The notes beneath the pieces were generated by a model. The model was not told the origin of the DNA and searched no databases. It saw only the letters and a program-made list of their open reading frames with translations. Shown piece after piece: positions 35,426 to 43,413 of a DNA stretch of 46,741 nt. Origin of the DNA: CALARM01 sp964431735. Lineage in GTDB: Bacteria > Vulcanimicrobiota > SpSt-956 > JAKJGF01. The stretch is taken from positions 1 through 46,741 of the forward strand of contig CAYSLJ010000037.1 of assembly GCA_964431735.1 (NCBI GenBank), read 5' to 3'. A program made the translations under genes and the position numbers. Position 1 is the stretch's first letter. Each line of letters opens with the position of its first letter.

Positions 35426-35641
35426 ATGGATCTTAAAGAAAGGCCAAATCATAAAAAATATATTCAGATACTGAGACAGATGACACCGGAAAAAAGGTTG
35501 CTGAAATCATTCGAATTATCTGAGTTCACAGTACAACTTTTTATTCATGGATTACACAAAAGGTTCCCGGATTTATCACACGATGAATTTAGAAAAATAC
35601 TACTGGAGCGTCTCAAAAAATGTCACAACAGGAATTATTAA
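35426..35641 (+). CDS. Small protein of nucleotidyltransferase-linked family
   Basis: A 71-residue protein (QMTPEKRLLKSFELSEFT, then LHKRFPDLSHDEFRKILLERL). Proteins with this TPEERL...ELSE...G...RFPDLS pattern are common in many phyla and usually lie directly upstream of a small nucleotidyltransferase gene. That is the case here, although the downstream gene is truncated. Their function is unknown; an antitoxin-like role has been assumed. It overlaps the remnant by 22 bp. Confidence 0.7.
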   Translation: MDLKERPNHKKYIQILRQMTPEKRLLKSFELSEFTVQLFIHGLHKRFPDLSHDEFRKILLERLKKCHNRNY

Positions 35642-35727
35642 ATCAAGTGATTCAAGCGCTTGAAGCCAGTCAAATCGATTATATTGAAAGGAGAATATAT
35701 TATGCCAACCAGAACTTCAGAATATAA
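35620..35727 (+). pseudogene. Truncated nucleotidyltransferase
   Basis: The 35-codon ORF starts MSQQELLNQVIQALEASQID, the typical beginning of the small nucleotidyltransferase that follows the 71-residue protein. Directly after IDY it leaves the family and runs into the leader of the next antitoxin. The catalytic GS...D.D region is missing, so the gene is broken at about 35684. Confidence 0.65.
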
Positions 35728-35920
35728 AAGTCAACTGGTAAGAGAGCTAAAATCTGTCCCGGAAGAATATTTACCAAATCTACTTATGATTGTACGTTTA
35801 TTTCGTGAGAGTGTGTCCCTGAAAAATGCAGAAGAAAGCTTTCGCCAGGGATGGAAAGAAGCATTGGAAGGAGAAACTTATCCTATATCTGAATTGTGGG
35901 ATGGAATCGATGCCGAATAA
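35702..35920 (+). CDS. Antitoxin-like protein ending LWDGIDAE
   Basis: A 72-residue protein from ATG 35702, which follows AAAGGAG. It has a helical LVRELKSVPEEYLPNLLMIV segment and an acidic tail YPISELWDGIDAE. The same tail is encoded in remnants at 26.45, 27.78 and 34.77 kb. At 27.8 kb it is followed by a RelE-fold gene, which identifies the family as the antitoxin partner of that toxin. Here the toxin is gone: after its first codons (MPNKSERWKNN, then stop) the DNA enters module B. Confidence 0.7.
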   Translation: MPTRTSEYKSQLVRELKSVPEEYLPNLLMIVRLFRESVSLKNAEESFRQGWKEALEGETYPISELWDGIDAE

Positions 35921-35948
35921 ATCTGAAAGGTGGAAAAATAATTAAAAT

Positions 35949-36656
35949 ATGGAAAATATATATTTTTTCTGGTGGCTTAAATATACAATTGACTCTCCGG
36001 AGGGAGAACACATATCGGATGTAATTGAAGATGTCAAAAAAGATATACCCGATTTCGAAGAGCTAAAAAGCACTGTAAAAGAAACTGAAAAACTTTACAG
36101 ATTAATGGAAGAATATCTTGACTGCTATCGAAAGACCGGTAATAATCTTTATCTTCAAAAGATAGAAAAAGCCAATCAATCAGCAAACAGGTATTTAACA
36201 GAATCCTATAAAAAAATTGATTTCTTCAATAGATTTACTCCTGTTACGGAAGAAGCCTTTCTGGAAAAAGAAGCTACAAAAATAGTAGATTCATCCGGTA
36301 TTTTTACCGGTCTGAAACATGTATTGAACAGTTATTTCACGAAAACTATAGAAGAAGATAAAGTTCTGGATTATCTTGACGGGCTGAGAGATATAATTTA
36401 TGAATTACAGGAAGAAGAAGTTACACAATTATCAGAAACAAAAGAAGAACTTTTCAATCTTCAGGCTTCCACGGAGGCTGCAGGTTTTGCTACTTTATTA
36501 AAAAAAGCATTGAATAATCTGGAGGAAGGACTTGAATTAATAGAAAAATCTTTACGAAAAAACAGCTTTACCGATGGAGAAAAAGGTTTATTACAAACCC
36601 GCAGGGGTCTTATAGAAATTAAAGTTATTGAAATGCTGGGAGGTGTTATAAAATGA
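35949..36656 (+). CDS. All-helical module protein, copy B
   Basis: A 235-residue paralogue of the 29917 gene, offset by exactly 6032 bp. The N-terminal ~150 residues differ at scattered positions (for example DSPEGEHIS against TSQEGKHIS, and SYFTKTIEED against SYFKGTIEED). From IEEDKVLDYLDG onward the two are identical in protein and nearly so in DNA. It is fully helical, without membrane segments. It couples to the next gene through an ATGA overlap. Its 5' end abuts the broken toxin of the upstream antitoxin pair rather than a long leader, so its promoter differs from that of copy A. Confidence 0.75.
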   Translation: MENIYFFWWLKYTIDSPEGEHISDVIEDVKKDIPDFEELKSTVKETEKLYRLMEEYLDCYRKTGNNLYLQKIEKANQSANRYLTESYKKIDFFNRFTPVTEEAFLEKEATKIVDSSGIFTGLKHVLNSYFTKTIEEDKVLDYLDGLRDIIYELQEEEVTQLSETKEELFNLQASTEAAGFATLLKKALNNLEEGLELIEKSLRKNSFTDGEKGLLQTRRGLIEIKVIEMLGGVIK

Positions 36657-37963
36657 AGAGATGCTATTCTACCTGGTATATAGATGAAACTATTAAAGAC
36701 ATCCGAAATAATGAAGAAAAAAGAGAAAAATATATTGAAGATTTACGTGAAGGTCTGGCCTGGTTCAGAGATGTTTTAAATTACATGCCTGATACGGAAA
36801 AGATAAAAAAATCTACTGTTAAAGCACTTGAGGAATTTCAGAAAAGGCCTTATTTACAGAATAGAGAAATACTGAAAAATCTGGAACATGCCGGTTCCAT
36901 TCTGGCAAAACAGGAAAAAACCCTGAGGCATCTCATAAGTTTCTGCTATCCTGCCGAAGAGGTTTCTGAAGAATTACTCCCATCTTCAGTTCCTCTTTCT
37001 GTAACAGGCGCTTTCAAAAAAGATGAATCTCTCATAGAAAAACTCGAGCAGGCAAAGAAAAAATCTGACATTCTGGAATTACTTCCATATTTTAATGAAT
37101 TGTCCGGAGAAAAAATAGAAAAAATCTCCTCAATGATTAAACTCAGAAGATATGATAGAAATACTGTTTTATTTAACGAAGGCGAAACTGCACGGGACAT
37201 ATATATCATTAAAACAGGAGAGATAAAGCTTTATAAAAAGATTAACAGTCATATAATAGATATTGCAGGACTCGACAGAGGAGATATGTTCGGTGAGATG
37301 GGCGTTATTTCAGATGAGCCGAGAACATTATCGGCAACTGTATTCTCCGGCAGGGCAGAATTATATGTAATATCCGGGAGTGATTTTCTGGATATCCTTC
37401 ATAACTACTATGAATTAAGACTTAAACTGGCAAGAATTCTCTGTAATAGAACCGAAGAATCCTGCAGTCGTCTGATAAAACAATATAGCTATGGTAAAGA
37501 CATGGAAAAACTCCTCATAGCAACAAGAAAATCAGAAATAATCGGTTCAATTTCTCTTTTTGATTCCTGCTCTCCTGAAGAGATAGAAAGGATTTCCCGT
37601 AGAACTAAATTGAGAAGATACGAAAAAGGGACTGTATTATTTGATGAAGGAGATATACCGGATGGGGTTTATATAATTAAATCAGGAGAGATAACCCTTT
37701 ATAAAGATGATGAAACGGGAGATTTTATTAAGATGGAAAAAGGAGATCTCTTCGGAGAAATGGGGGTTATTACAGATAAAAGTAGAACATTTTCTGCGGT
37801 GATTTCTTCGAATAAGGCAGAATTATACTTTATATCAAAGGCTGATTTTATATATATGATAAAAAATTTCTACTACCTGAGTTTAAATCTCTTCAAATTA
37901 CTCGGCAGACGTATTAATGAAAACAACAGACATTTTTTCGATATATTTTTAAAGAAAAGATAA
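36653..37963 (+). CDS. Double cyclic-nucleotide-binding-domain protein, copy B
   Basis: A 436-residue paralogue of the 30621 gene with the same length and layout: helical N-terminus and two cNMP-binding domains, both retaining GEMG...R phosphate-binding cassettes. Residues 1 to about 160 are identical to copy A. Substitutions cluster in the two binding domains (R161M, I172V, Q181R, N208D, A298G, A304D and a few others), many of them charge changes. The cassettes themselves are unchanged except for N377S just before the second Arg. Ligand affinity or specificity could therefore differ between copies. Confidence 0.85.
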   Translation: MKRCYSTWYIDETIKDIRNNEEKREKYIEDLREGLAWFRDVLNYMPDTEKIKKSTVKALEEFQKRPYLQNREILKNLEHAGSILAKQEKTLRHLISFCYPAEEVSEELLPSSVPLSVTGAFKKDESLIEKLEQAKKKSDILELLPYFNELSGEKIEKISSMIKLRRYDRNTVLFNEGETARDIYIIKTGEIKLYKKINSHIIDIAGLDRGDMFGEMGVISDEPRTLSATVFSGRAELYVISGSDFLDILHNYYELRLKLARILCNRTEESCSRLIKQYSYGKDMEKLLIATRKSEIIGSISLFDSCSPEEIERISRRTKLRRYEKGTVLFDEGDIPDGVYIIKSGEITLYKDDETGDFIKMEKGDLFGEMGVITDKSRTFSAVISSNKAELYFISKADFIYMIKNFYYLSLNLFKLLGRRINENNRHFFDIFLKKR

Positions 37964-38007
37964 AATGGATTGACCTGATAAATTTATCTTAAGGGAGGCA
38001 GCCATAT

Positions 38008-40086
38008 TTGAAAGTCTCTTCAAATACAGAAAATAAGTATATAACCTCAAAACAAAATAAATCCCAAAAAACTGTAGAGAAAAAACCATTAGCGGAAGAT
38101 AAATCTATTACTCAGTCTCATGGGACTGACAAACAAACTTCTCACAGTACAAATGAAGATAAAATCGACCTTTCCGATAAAGCCAGCAAAACTTTAAAGT
38201 CAGATAGAGAAGAACAGGAAGAAAAAGGTATTTTAAATTCTGCTTATAACTGGATTACAGGTAACACAGCTGAGAAAGATGAGTTACTCAATCAGGAAAA
38301 ACTAAAAGAGTTCAAAGAAAAATTACAGAAAGACGACCCTGAAAGATATAAAACTTATATAAAAAATCAGGAGAATGCACAGAAAACAATAACGGAAACT
38401 AAAGCTCAGTCTCTTCAATATGCTCTCGGTATAAAAAATGATCATACAGAACCTGACTCTTACAGAGTAAAACTCTTCGAAGAAAAATTAAAAAAAGAAG
38501 AGCCTGAAAAATATAAAAAATATAAAGAAGTTCAGGAAAGTTCGGATAAGAAGATAAATCAATCTATGAGTCAGGCAGAAGAGTCTATAAAAGAAGGGGT
38601 TAAAAAGTCGGATTATTATTTTAATGTAGAAAAATCATTAAAATACGGACTTACAGGAGTGGATCAATATGAACTGGATAAACAGAATAAGGAAGGTGAA
38701 ACAACAGAGCAAAAAATCAAAGATAAAGATTATAATAAATATAAAAATCTTATGAAAAACAAGTTTGCTTCCGATGAAGAGATAAATAAAGCAAATCTTG
38801 AAAGTGCCGATGCGACACAGAATATTGTAGATACGGTAGATATAACCCTGGGAGGAGCGGGAAAACTTGTAGATGCAGGGAATGATTTCAAGCAGGGTAA
38901 TTATAAAAAAGCAGCACTGGATACGGGGGAAGCAGGAGTCAGAATATTTGTTTCTGCCGCTCTTGAATCAGGGAAAGCCCTGGAATGGGCAGGCAGTGCA
39001 GGAACAAAAGCTTTAAAAATAGCCGGTCCCGGAGCAAAGAAACTATTCGGCAAGGGAGATACCCTGTTAAAAGCAGCTGCGCCGGAAGTATATGAAATTG
39101 TAAAAACTTCGACGGTCAGCGGGAAGAAAGCCGTAACAGAAGCACTTTCCTATGGAGGAGATGCGGCAAATAAAGCTTTGAAATTTGCCACAGGTTCCGA
39201 TGCGGAAGAAATACTCGAGTGGGCAGGGAAGCCTGTAGAGGAAGCTCTCATTGATGCCGGTAAGGGAATTAAGAGTAAAGCGGAAGATCTGATTAAGGGC
39301 GGAAAAACAGGTTTAAAAGATACAGCAGAAAAAACGGAAATACTGGAATATGGAGAAGAAATATTATCAAGTAAAAGACCTGAAGGATTTATTGATAAGA
39401 TAAACAATAAATTTAACGACTGGTTGTATGGACAGAAAGCCGGTAATGAAGAAGCTTTTAATGAAATCTGTAATAATGCAAAAAATAATTTTCATTCTAA
39501 AAAAATAAGTGGATTATCAAAGGATTTTGAATTCTGCGGGTCTGAAGAAAGTAAAGAACTGATTGATAAGGCAATGAAACAGATGCCGGAGGGCATAAAA
39601 GGAAATATAAAGAATTTAAAGGAAGTTTATATTGATAAGGTTACATCGAAAAATGTAAGGATAGATGCCTATGGACTTTCAGATCCTTCCAATGGGAAGA
39701 TTGCTCTGAATGAGACAAATTTAAAGACAAAGAACCTGGAAGGACAATTCGATGAGATCAATCATGAATTTTTTCATCAGGCAGATTATGATCTTGGCAC
39801 TGATGGTAAATTCCGTTCTGAAATGTCTGATTCTCCTTTTAATGACCCGATTAATGACCCGACAGCACATAATATTACCGATTATGCAAGAGATTGTAAT
39901 AGCCCTAAAGAAACGGCAGCAGAAACTTTAAAAAAGCTTATGATAAAAAAACGTGATTTTGAAAAGAAATTTGGTTCTTTTGATGGGGAAAAATTTTTAG
40001 ATAAACTTTCAAAAGATAGATATTGGAAACAGTATGAGTTTATAATTGATAATTATTTAACTATAGGAGACAAAATATTATGGTAA
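38008..40086 (+). CDS. Polymorphic toxin-like protein with C-terminal HExxH metallopeptidase, copy B
   Basis: A 692-residue paralogue of the 31976 gene, also starting at TTG after AAGGGAGG. Residues 1 to about 340 are identical to copy A; then the proteins diverge, with a deletion of ~20 residues around 420-460 and many substitutions in the C-terminal domain. The zinc motif HEFFH lies at 586-590 and the candidate Glu ligand in AAETL at 639; a small insertion (INDPT) lengthens the loop between them. Conserved head with variable toxic tip is the pattern of polymorphic toxins. Two immunity-like genes follow. Confidence 0.75.
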   Translation: MKVSSNTENKYITSKQNKSQKTVEKKPLAEDKSITQSHGTDKQTSHSTNEDKIDLSDKASKTLKSDREEQEEKGILNSAYNWITGNTAEKDELLNQEKLKEFKEKLQKDDPERYKTYIKNQENAQKTITETKAQSLQYALGIKNDHTEPDSYRVKLFEEKLKKEEPEKYKKYKEVQESSDKKINQSMSQAEESIKEGVKKSDYYFNVEKSLKYGLTGVDQYELDKQNKEGETTEQKIKDKDYNKYKNLMKNKFASDEEINKANLESADATQNIVDTVDITLGGAGKLVDAGNDFKQGNYKKAALDTGEAGVRIFVSAALESGKALEWAGSAGTKALKIAGPGAKKLFGKGDTLLKAAAPEVYEIVKTSTVSGKKAVTEALSYGGDAANKALKFATGSDAEEILEWAGKPVEEALIDAGKGIKSKAEDLIKGGKTGLKDTAEKTEILEYGEEILSSKRPEGFIDKINNKFNDWLYGQKAGNEEAFNEICNNAKNNFHSKKISGLSKDFEFCGSEESKELIDKAMKQMPEGIKGNIKNLKEVYIDKVTSKNVRIDAYGLSDPSNGKIALNETNLKTKNLEGQFDEINHEFFHQADYDLGTDGKFRSEMSDSPFNDPINDPTAHNITDYARDCNSPKETAAETLKKLMIKKRDFEKKFGSFDGEKFLDKLSKDRYWKQYEFIIDNYLTIGDKILW

Positions 40087-40123
40087 AAATCAATCAATAA
40101 ATTTTATGAAGGAGATATTATTA

Positions 40124-40510
40124 ATGTTAATACATTTATATGAAAGTGTAATAAATGAAGATGATACGCGTTCTATAGGACGTATTGTAGGTGAGGTTAA
40201 ATGTATTGGAGATGGAACTCCAGGAGAGATCAGGTTTTTTAATACCTGTGATGAAATCTGGGATGTTAGAAATGTCAATAATATTAACTATAGTAAAAAT
40301 AGTAAGATACTGGATAAATTAGACAAAAGCCTTCTTGAAGCTCTATTTAATGAGGAGTTGAATATTACTTCAGGGGGGGGCTTCGATCCAGAGACAGGCA
40401 TACACTCCAGTATAATGAAAACCCTGGAACCATGGCACCGTAAAACTATTGAATATGTTTTGGAATATGAGCTTACTGGAACTGTCGGTGGAAAAATTGT
40501 AGAGCCATAA
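40124..40510 (+). CDS. Immunity-like protein, copy B1
   Basis: A 128-residue member of the immunity-like family. ATG 40124 is preferred because GAAGGAG lies just upstream; an in-frame ATG six codons earlier overlaps that site. It is the most divergent of the three copies (GRIVGEVKCIGDG, LLEALFNEELNITS) and lies immediately after toxin B, so it is the probable cognate partner. The final third, including SSIMKTLEPWHRKTIEYVLEYEL, is nearly identical in DNA to its paralogues. Confidence 0.65.
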   Translation: MLIHLYESVINEDDTRSIGRIVGEVKCIGDGTPGEIRFFNTCDEIWDVRNVNNINYSKNSKILDKLDKSLLEALFNEELNITSGGGFDPETGIHSSIMKTLEPWHRKTIEYVLEYELTGTVGGKIVEP

Positions 40511-40528
40511 ATAATTGAGGAGACATCT

Positions 40529-40924
40529 ATGTTTATACATTTATATGAAAAAATTATAAATGAAGACGAGACAAGATCACCAGGCCGTCTTGTAGGAGAA
40601 ATTCATTGCATGGGTGATGGAACTCCAGGAAAATTTGTATATTTTAATACCTGTAATGAATTACGAACAGTTAGAGATGTACATCATCCTACCTATGGCA
40701 ATGAAAGCCAAATACTGGATGAACTAGATAAAAAAAGACTGGAAAGACGATTTAATGAACCTCTAAATATTACAGCAGGAGGAGGTTTTGACCCCAAAAC
40801 AGGCATACACTCCAGTATAATGAAAACCCTGGAACCATGGCACCGTAAAACTATTGAATATGTTTTGGAATATGAATTACCTTCTGGTTTCGGCACTATT
40901 TGTGGGAAAATCATAGAGCCATAA
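40529..40924 (+). CDS. Immunity-like protein, copy B2
   Basis: A 131-residue protein closely related to the gene after toxin A (34152): GRLVGEIHC, GKFVYFNTCNE, RRFNEPLNITAGGGFDPKTG and FGTICGKI are shared. It lies 18 bp after copy B1 behind a GAGGAG site. As a second immunity gene in one module it may protect against toxin A-type enzymes, or be left over from a lost toxin. Confidence 0.65.
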   Translation: MFIHLYEKIINEDETRSPGRLVGEIHCMGDGTPGKFVYFNTCNELRTVRDVHHPTYGNESQILDELDKKRLERRFNEPLNITAGGGFDPKTGIHSSIMKTLEPWHRKTIEYVLEYELPSGFGTICGKIIEP

Positions 40925-41434
40925 GTAACTTATAAGAACTATCGAAAAAGTCATTTAATCAAAAAACTCTACTTCACCCATTTAAAGGATTTTTCCTATC
41001 AATCCAGAATATAATATTACGTGCGTTTCCTTAACTCATAAAAATTGAAAATTTACCTCGCGAATTCAGCTCTTGTTACCATATTCATTTACAGATCCAT
41101 TTCATAAAGGAGTAATTTTCCTGTAAAAAAATTCATTTACCGGCACTGCCCATAGTACAGGAAATTTCCATATACATCAAAAATAAATTAAAAATAAAAA
41201 AACAAATATCTTTTATAAAATATTAAAATATGATATTATATAAATATAAAAAATAGGTCAGGTTATGAAATATAAAAATCAATTTACACAAATCTTTTAT
41301 ATACGGTTATAAAACAAATAATTCACCCGGAATTATCAGGAGAAAGGGAAAAGTGACAAAACTCCAGGAAAGCAATCCTGTTAATCCTTTCATCCTGCCC
41401 ATCCCGGTTCAGACAATTAAGGAGAGTCAAATTT
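40925..41434. promoter_or_regulatory. Leader of the pilX-like gene with direct repeat R2
   Basis: The 510-bp gap has no gene. R2 (40971-41326) matches R1, including the AT-rich TGATATTATATAAAT promoter-like block. A REP-like unit at 41374-41420 (AATCCTGTTAATCC ... GGTTCAGACAATTA) ends just before the AAGGAGAG site of the pilX-like gene. The same upstream region thus serves module A and this gene. Confidence 0.5.
40971..41326. repeat. Direct repeat R2 (right copy)
   Basis: About 356 bp closely matching R1 at 29355-29716 in the same orientation; R2 lacks a few bases around the ACCGGC segment. It closes the island on the right. Confidence 0.85.
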
Positions 41435-43330
41435 ATGAAAAAAAATATTTCACTCTATGAGAATAAGGGCATAGCCCTTATTATGGTATTGTCGATATTA
41501 ATAATACTGCTCATACTCTCTCTTGCCATTGTGTCTCTGAGCACAGGCAATCTGAGAACTACGGGAAATGTAAGAGCAAGATTTGAAGCTCTCAATCTTG
41601 CCACTTCGGCTATTAATTACAACATGTATGATTTCAACCATATGTCCACATCGATTATGACACCATACCCGCCGGGAGCGACACCTATGCCCCTGTCGTC
41701 TGTTCCCGTACACGGGCCTTACAATGTGACAATAGACAATCCTTCTCTTGATATGAGTCAGGCTTCATGCAAGTATATGTACGCGGAAAACCTGTCAAAT
41801 CCAAATCCAACAACAGCAAATTTTGCTCCTTACGTATGTGACCCCAATGTGCCGGGGAATACGATTGTAATCATAGGAGAAGGCACTTACAGGGGATACA
41901 AGAGGGTTATAAGGGCCGTAGTAAGGAATAATCCCGGAGTTGCTATGGGTATGTGCTGTGATAAGGACGCCAATCTGGCAAGTATAGTAGTAGATCCGAA
42001 TGGTGATAGTAATTCAAGGCTTATTGTAAACGGTATCAACGATATGACTTCATGCGAGCCCATAGCAGGATCAGTGCAGGCAAATAAGGATCTGAGTTAC
42101 AGTAATACAGATCCTAATAGCTGCAGGTTTTACAATGGAAGCAGTATAAGAGCAGTAGGAACTGTCAATGCTCCTGCAGTCGAAGATAAACATAAGGTCT
42201 CAGGTGCCGCTCCTGTTGATATTCAGGAATGGAAAATATCTGATGTAGTAGATATTGCAGGTTGCACTCCTGTCCCTGCTGTAACGGTGACTCCCGGTCC
42301 AAACACTTCAGCTAAACTGGCTATAATAGCTTCTACAACGCCTTTAACTTGTTCGGTTGTCAGACCGGAAGCCGCATCTCTACCTACACCTTCTATTTCT
42401 GATAATGAAAGCTATATAGCAGGAAATCGCAGTTATGTTGAAGCAAATCCAGATTTAATAAAAAATTATCCCACTTTATTTGTAAAGAAAAATACTAAAG
42501 TCAATGGGAATCTTATAGTATATGGAAACCTAAAACTAGAAGACGGAGCAACCCTTTTTGTCAACGGAGTTCTGGAAATAAAAGGGAATGTCCAATCAGG
42601 GTATACAGATCCAAACCTTCCCAATGGAGGAAATATTGTAACTGCAGGATATAAAAATTCAACAGATTCTGATAAAGGTAACAGCCTGGAAATTAATGGT
42701 CAAATCGAACAAAACTCCATGAAACCATTTGCCAGTAAAGGTAATATTGTATTATCAGAAGGAAATATATATCTACATAACAGTACAAATAACAATAGTA
42801 ATGACTGGCTATATGAGCAACCGTTAAATGTAAAAACTACCATAAAAGCTCTAAAACTCGCAGGAGCCGATAAAATAGTTAATCCGGGATATAATCCGAA
42901 TGGTATAAAAGATTGGTGGAGTGCCAATAAAAGTACGTTACAGGATCCATCACAGGTAGGAGATGAAGCAGCAGCATGGTTTAATGATCCAAGAGCGGAT
43001 ATATATATGGATGATACAGATCCAAACAATCCTTTTTATCAGAGCCCAAACAACTGGGTTGTTTTTACAAAAAATCCATCTGTTTTTTTTAATAAAAATC
43101 AGTCTTTTTTTCAGGGCGTAATGTATTCCTATGGAGATATTACCATAGATGGTCCCATAAATCTTATAGGGGGAGCTGTTACCGTTAAAGGGGCATATAC
43201 TCCACCAGACTCTACAGGATCTATATATGCCTATCGTGGTGGAAATATTGTAGCCAATATGGAATATATGGCAGGAAGTAAACCTTTTTATCGAATTCTT
43301 ACCGATGTGCTTTCATGGTGCGAACTATAG
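41435..43330 (+). CDS. PilX-like type IV pilus-associated protein
   Basis: A 631-residue protein whose start (NKGIALIMVLSILIILLILSLAIVSLSTGNL) matches the PilX N-terminal domain: a basic leader, a long hydrophobic helix at about 12-37 and then a polar region. The large remainder is Asn/Gly/Pro-rich, with beta-helix-like segments in the second half (VNGNLIVYGNLKLEDGATLF) such as occur in polymer-forming or pilus-tip proteins. It is probably inserted in the inner membrane and incorporated in or near a pilus. The ATG follows AAGGAGAG. It ends at a hairpin shared with the convergent lipoprotein gene. Confidence 0.75.
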   Translation: MKKNISLYENKGIALIMVLSILIILLILSLAIVSLSTGNLRTTGNVRARFEALNLATSAINYNMYDFNHMSTSIMTPYPPGATPMPLSSVPVHGPYNVTIDNPSLDMSQASCKYMYAENLSNPNPTTANFAPYVCDPNVPGNTIVIIGEGTYRGYKRVIRAVVRNNPGVAMGMCCDKDANLASIVVDPNGDSNSRLIVNGINDMTSCEPIAGSVQANKDLSYSNTDPNSCRFYNGSSIRAVGTVNAPAVEDKHKVSGAAPVDIQEWKISDVVDIAGCTPVPAVTVTPGPNTSAKLAIIASTTPLTCSVVRPEAASLPTPSISDNESYIAGNRSYVEANPDLIKNYPTLFVKKNTKVNGNLIVYGNLKLEDGATLFVNGVLEIKGNVQSGYTDPNLPNGGNIVTAGYKNSTDSDKGNSLEINGQIEQNSMKPFASKGNIVLSEGNIYLHNSTNNNSNDWLYEQPLNVKTTIKALKLAGADKIVNPGYNPNGIKDWWSANKSTLQDPSQVGDEAAAWFNDPRADIYMDDTDPNNPFYQSPNNWVVFTKNPSVFFNKNQSFFQGVMYSYGDITIDGPINLIGGAVTVKGAYTPPDSTGSIYAYRGGNIVANMEYMAGSKPFYRILTDVLSWCEL

Positions 43331-43347
43331 AGAGAAAAAATCAGAAA

Positions 43348-43386
43348 AAGCCCAACCAGACTGATGAAAGGTGGGCTTTCTTCTTT
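43348..43386. terminator. Bidirectional terminator
   Basis: AAAAGCCCAACC and GGTGGGCTTT form a stem with one bulged base and a ~12-base loop, with T-rich flanks, between the convergent pilX-like and lipoprotein genes. Confidence 0.7.
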
Positions 43387-43413
43387 TATTGTAAAATGTA
43401 AAACTTTATTATT

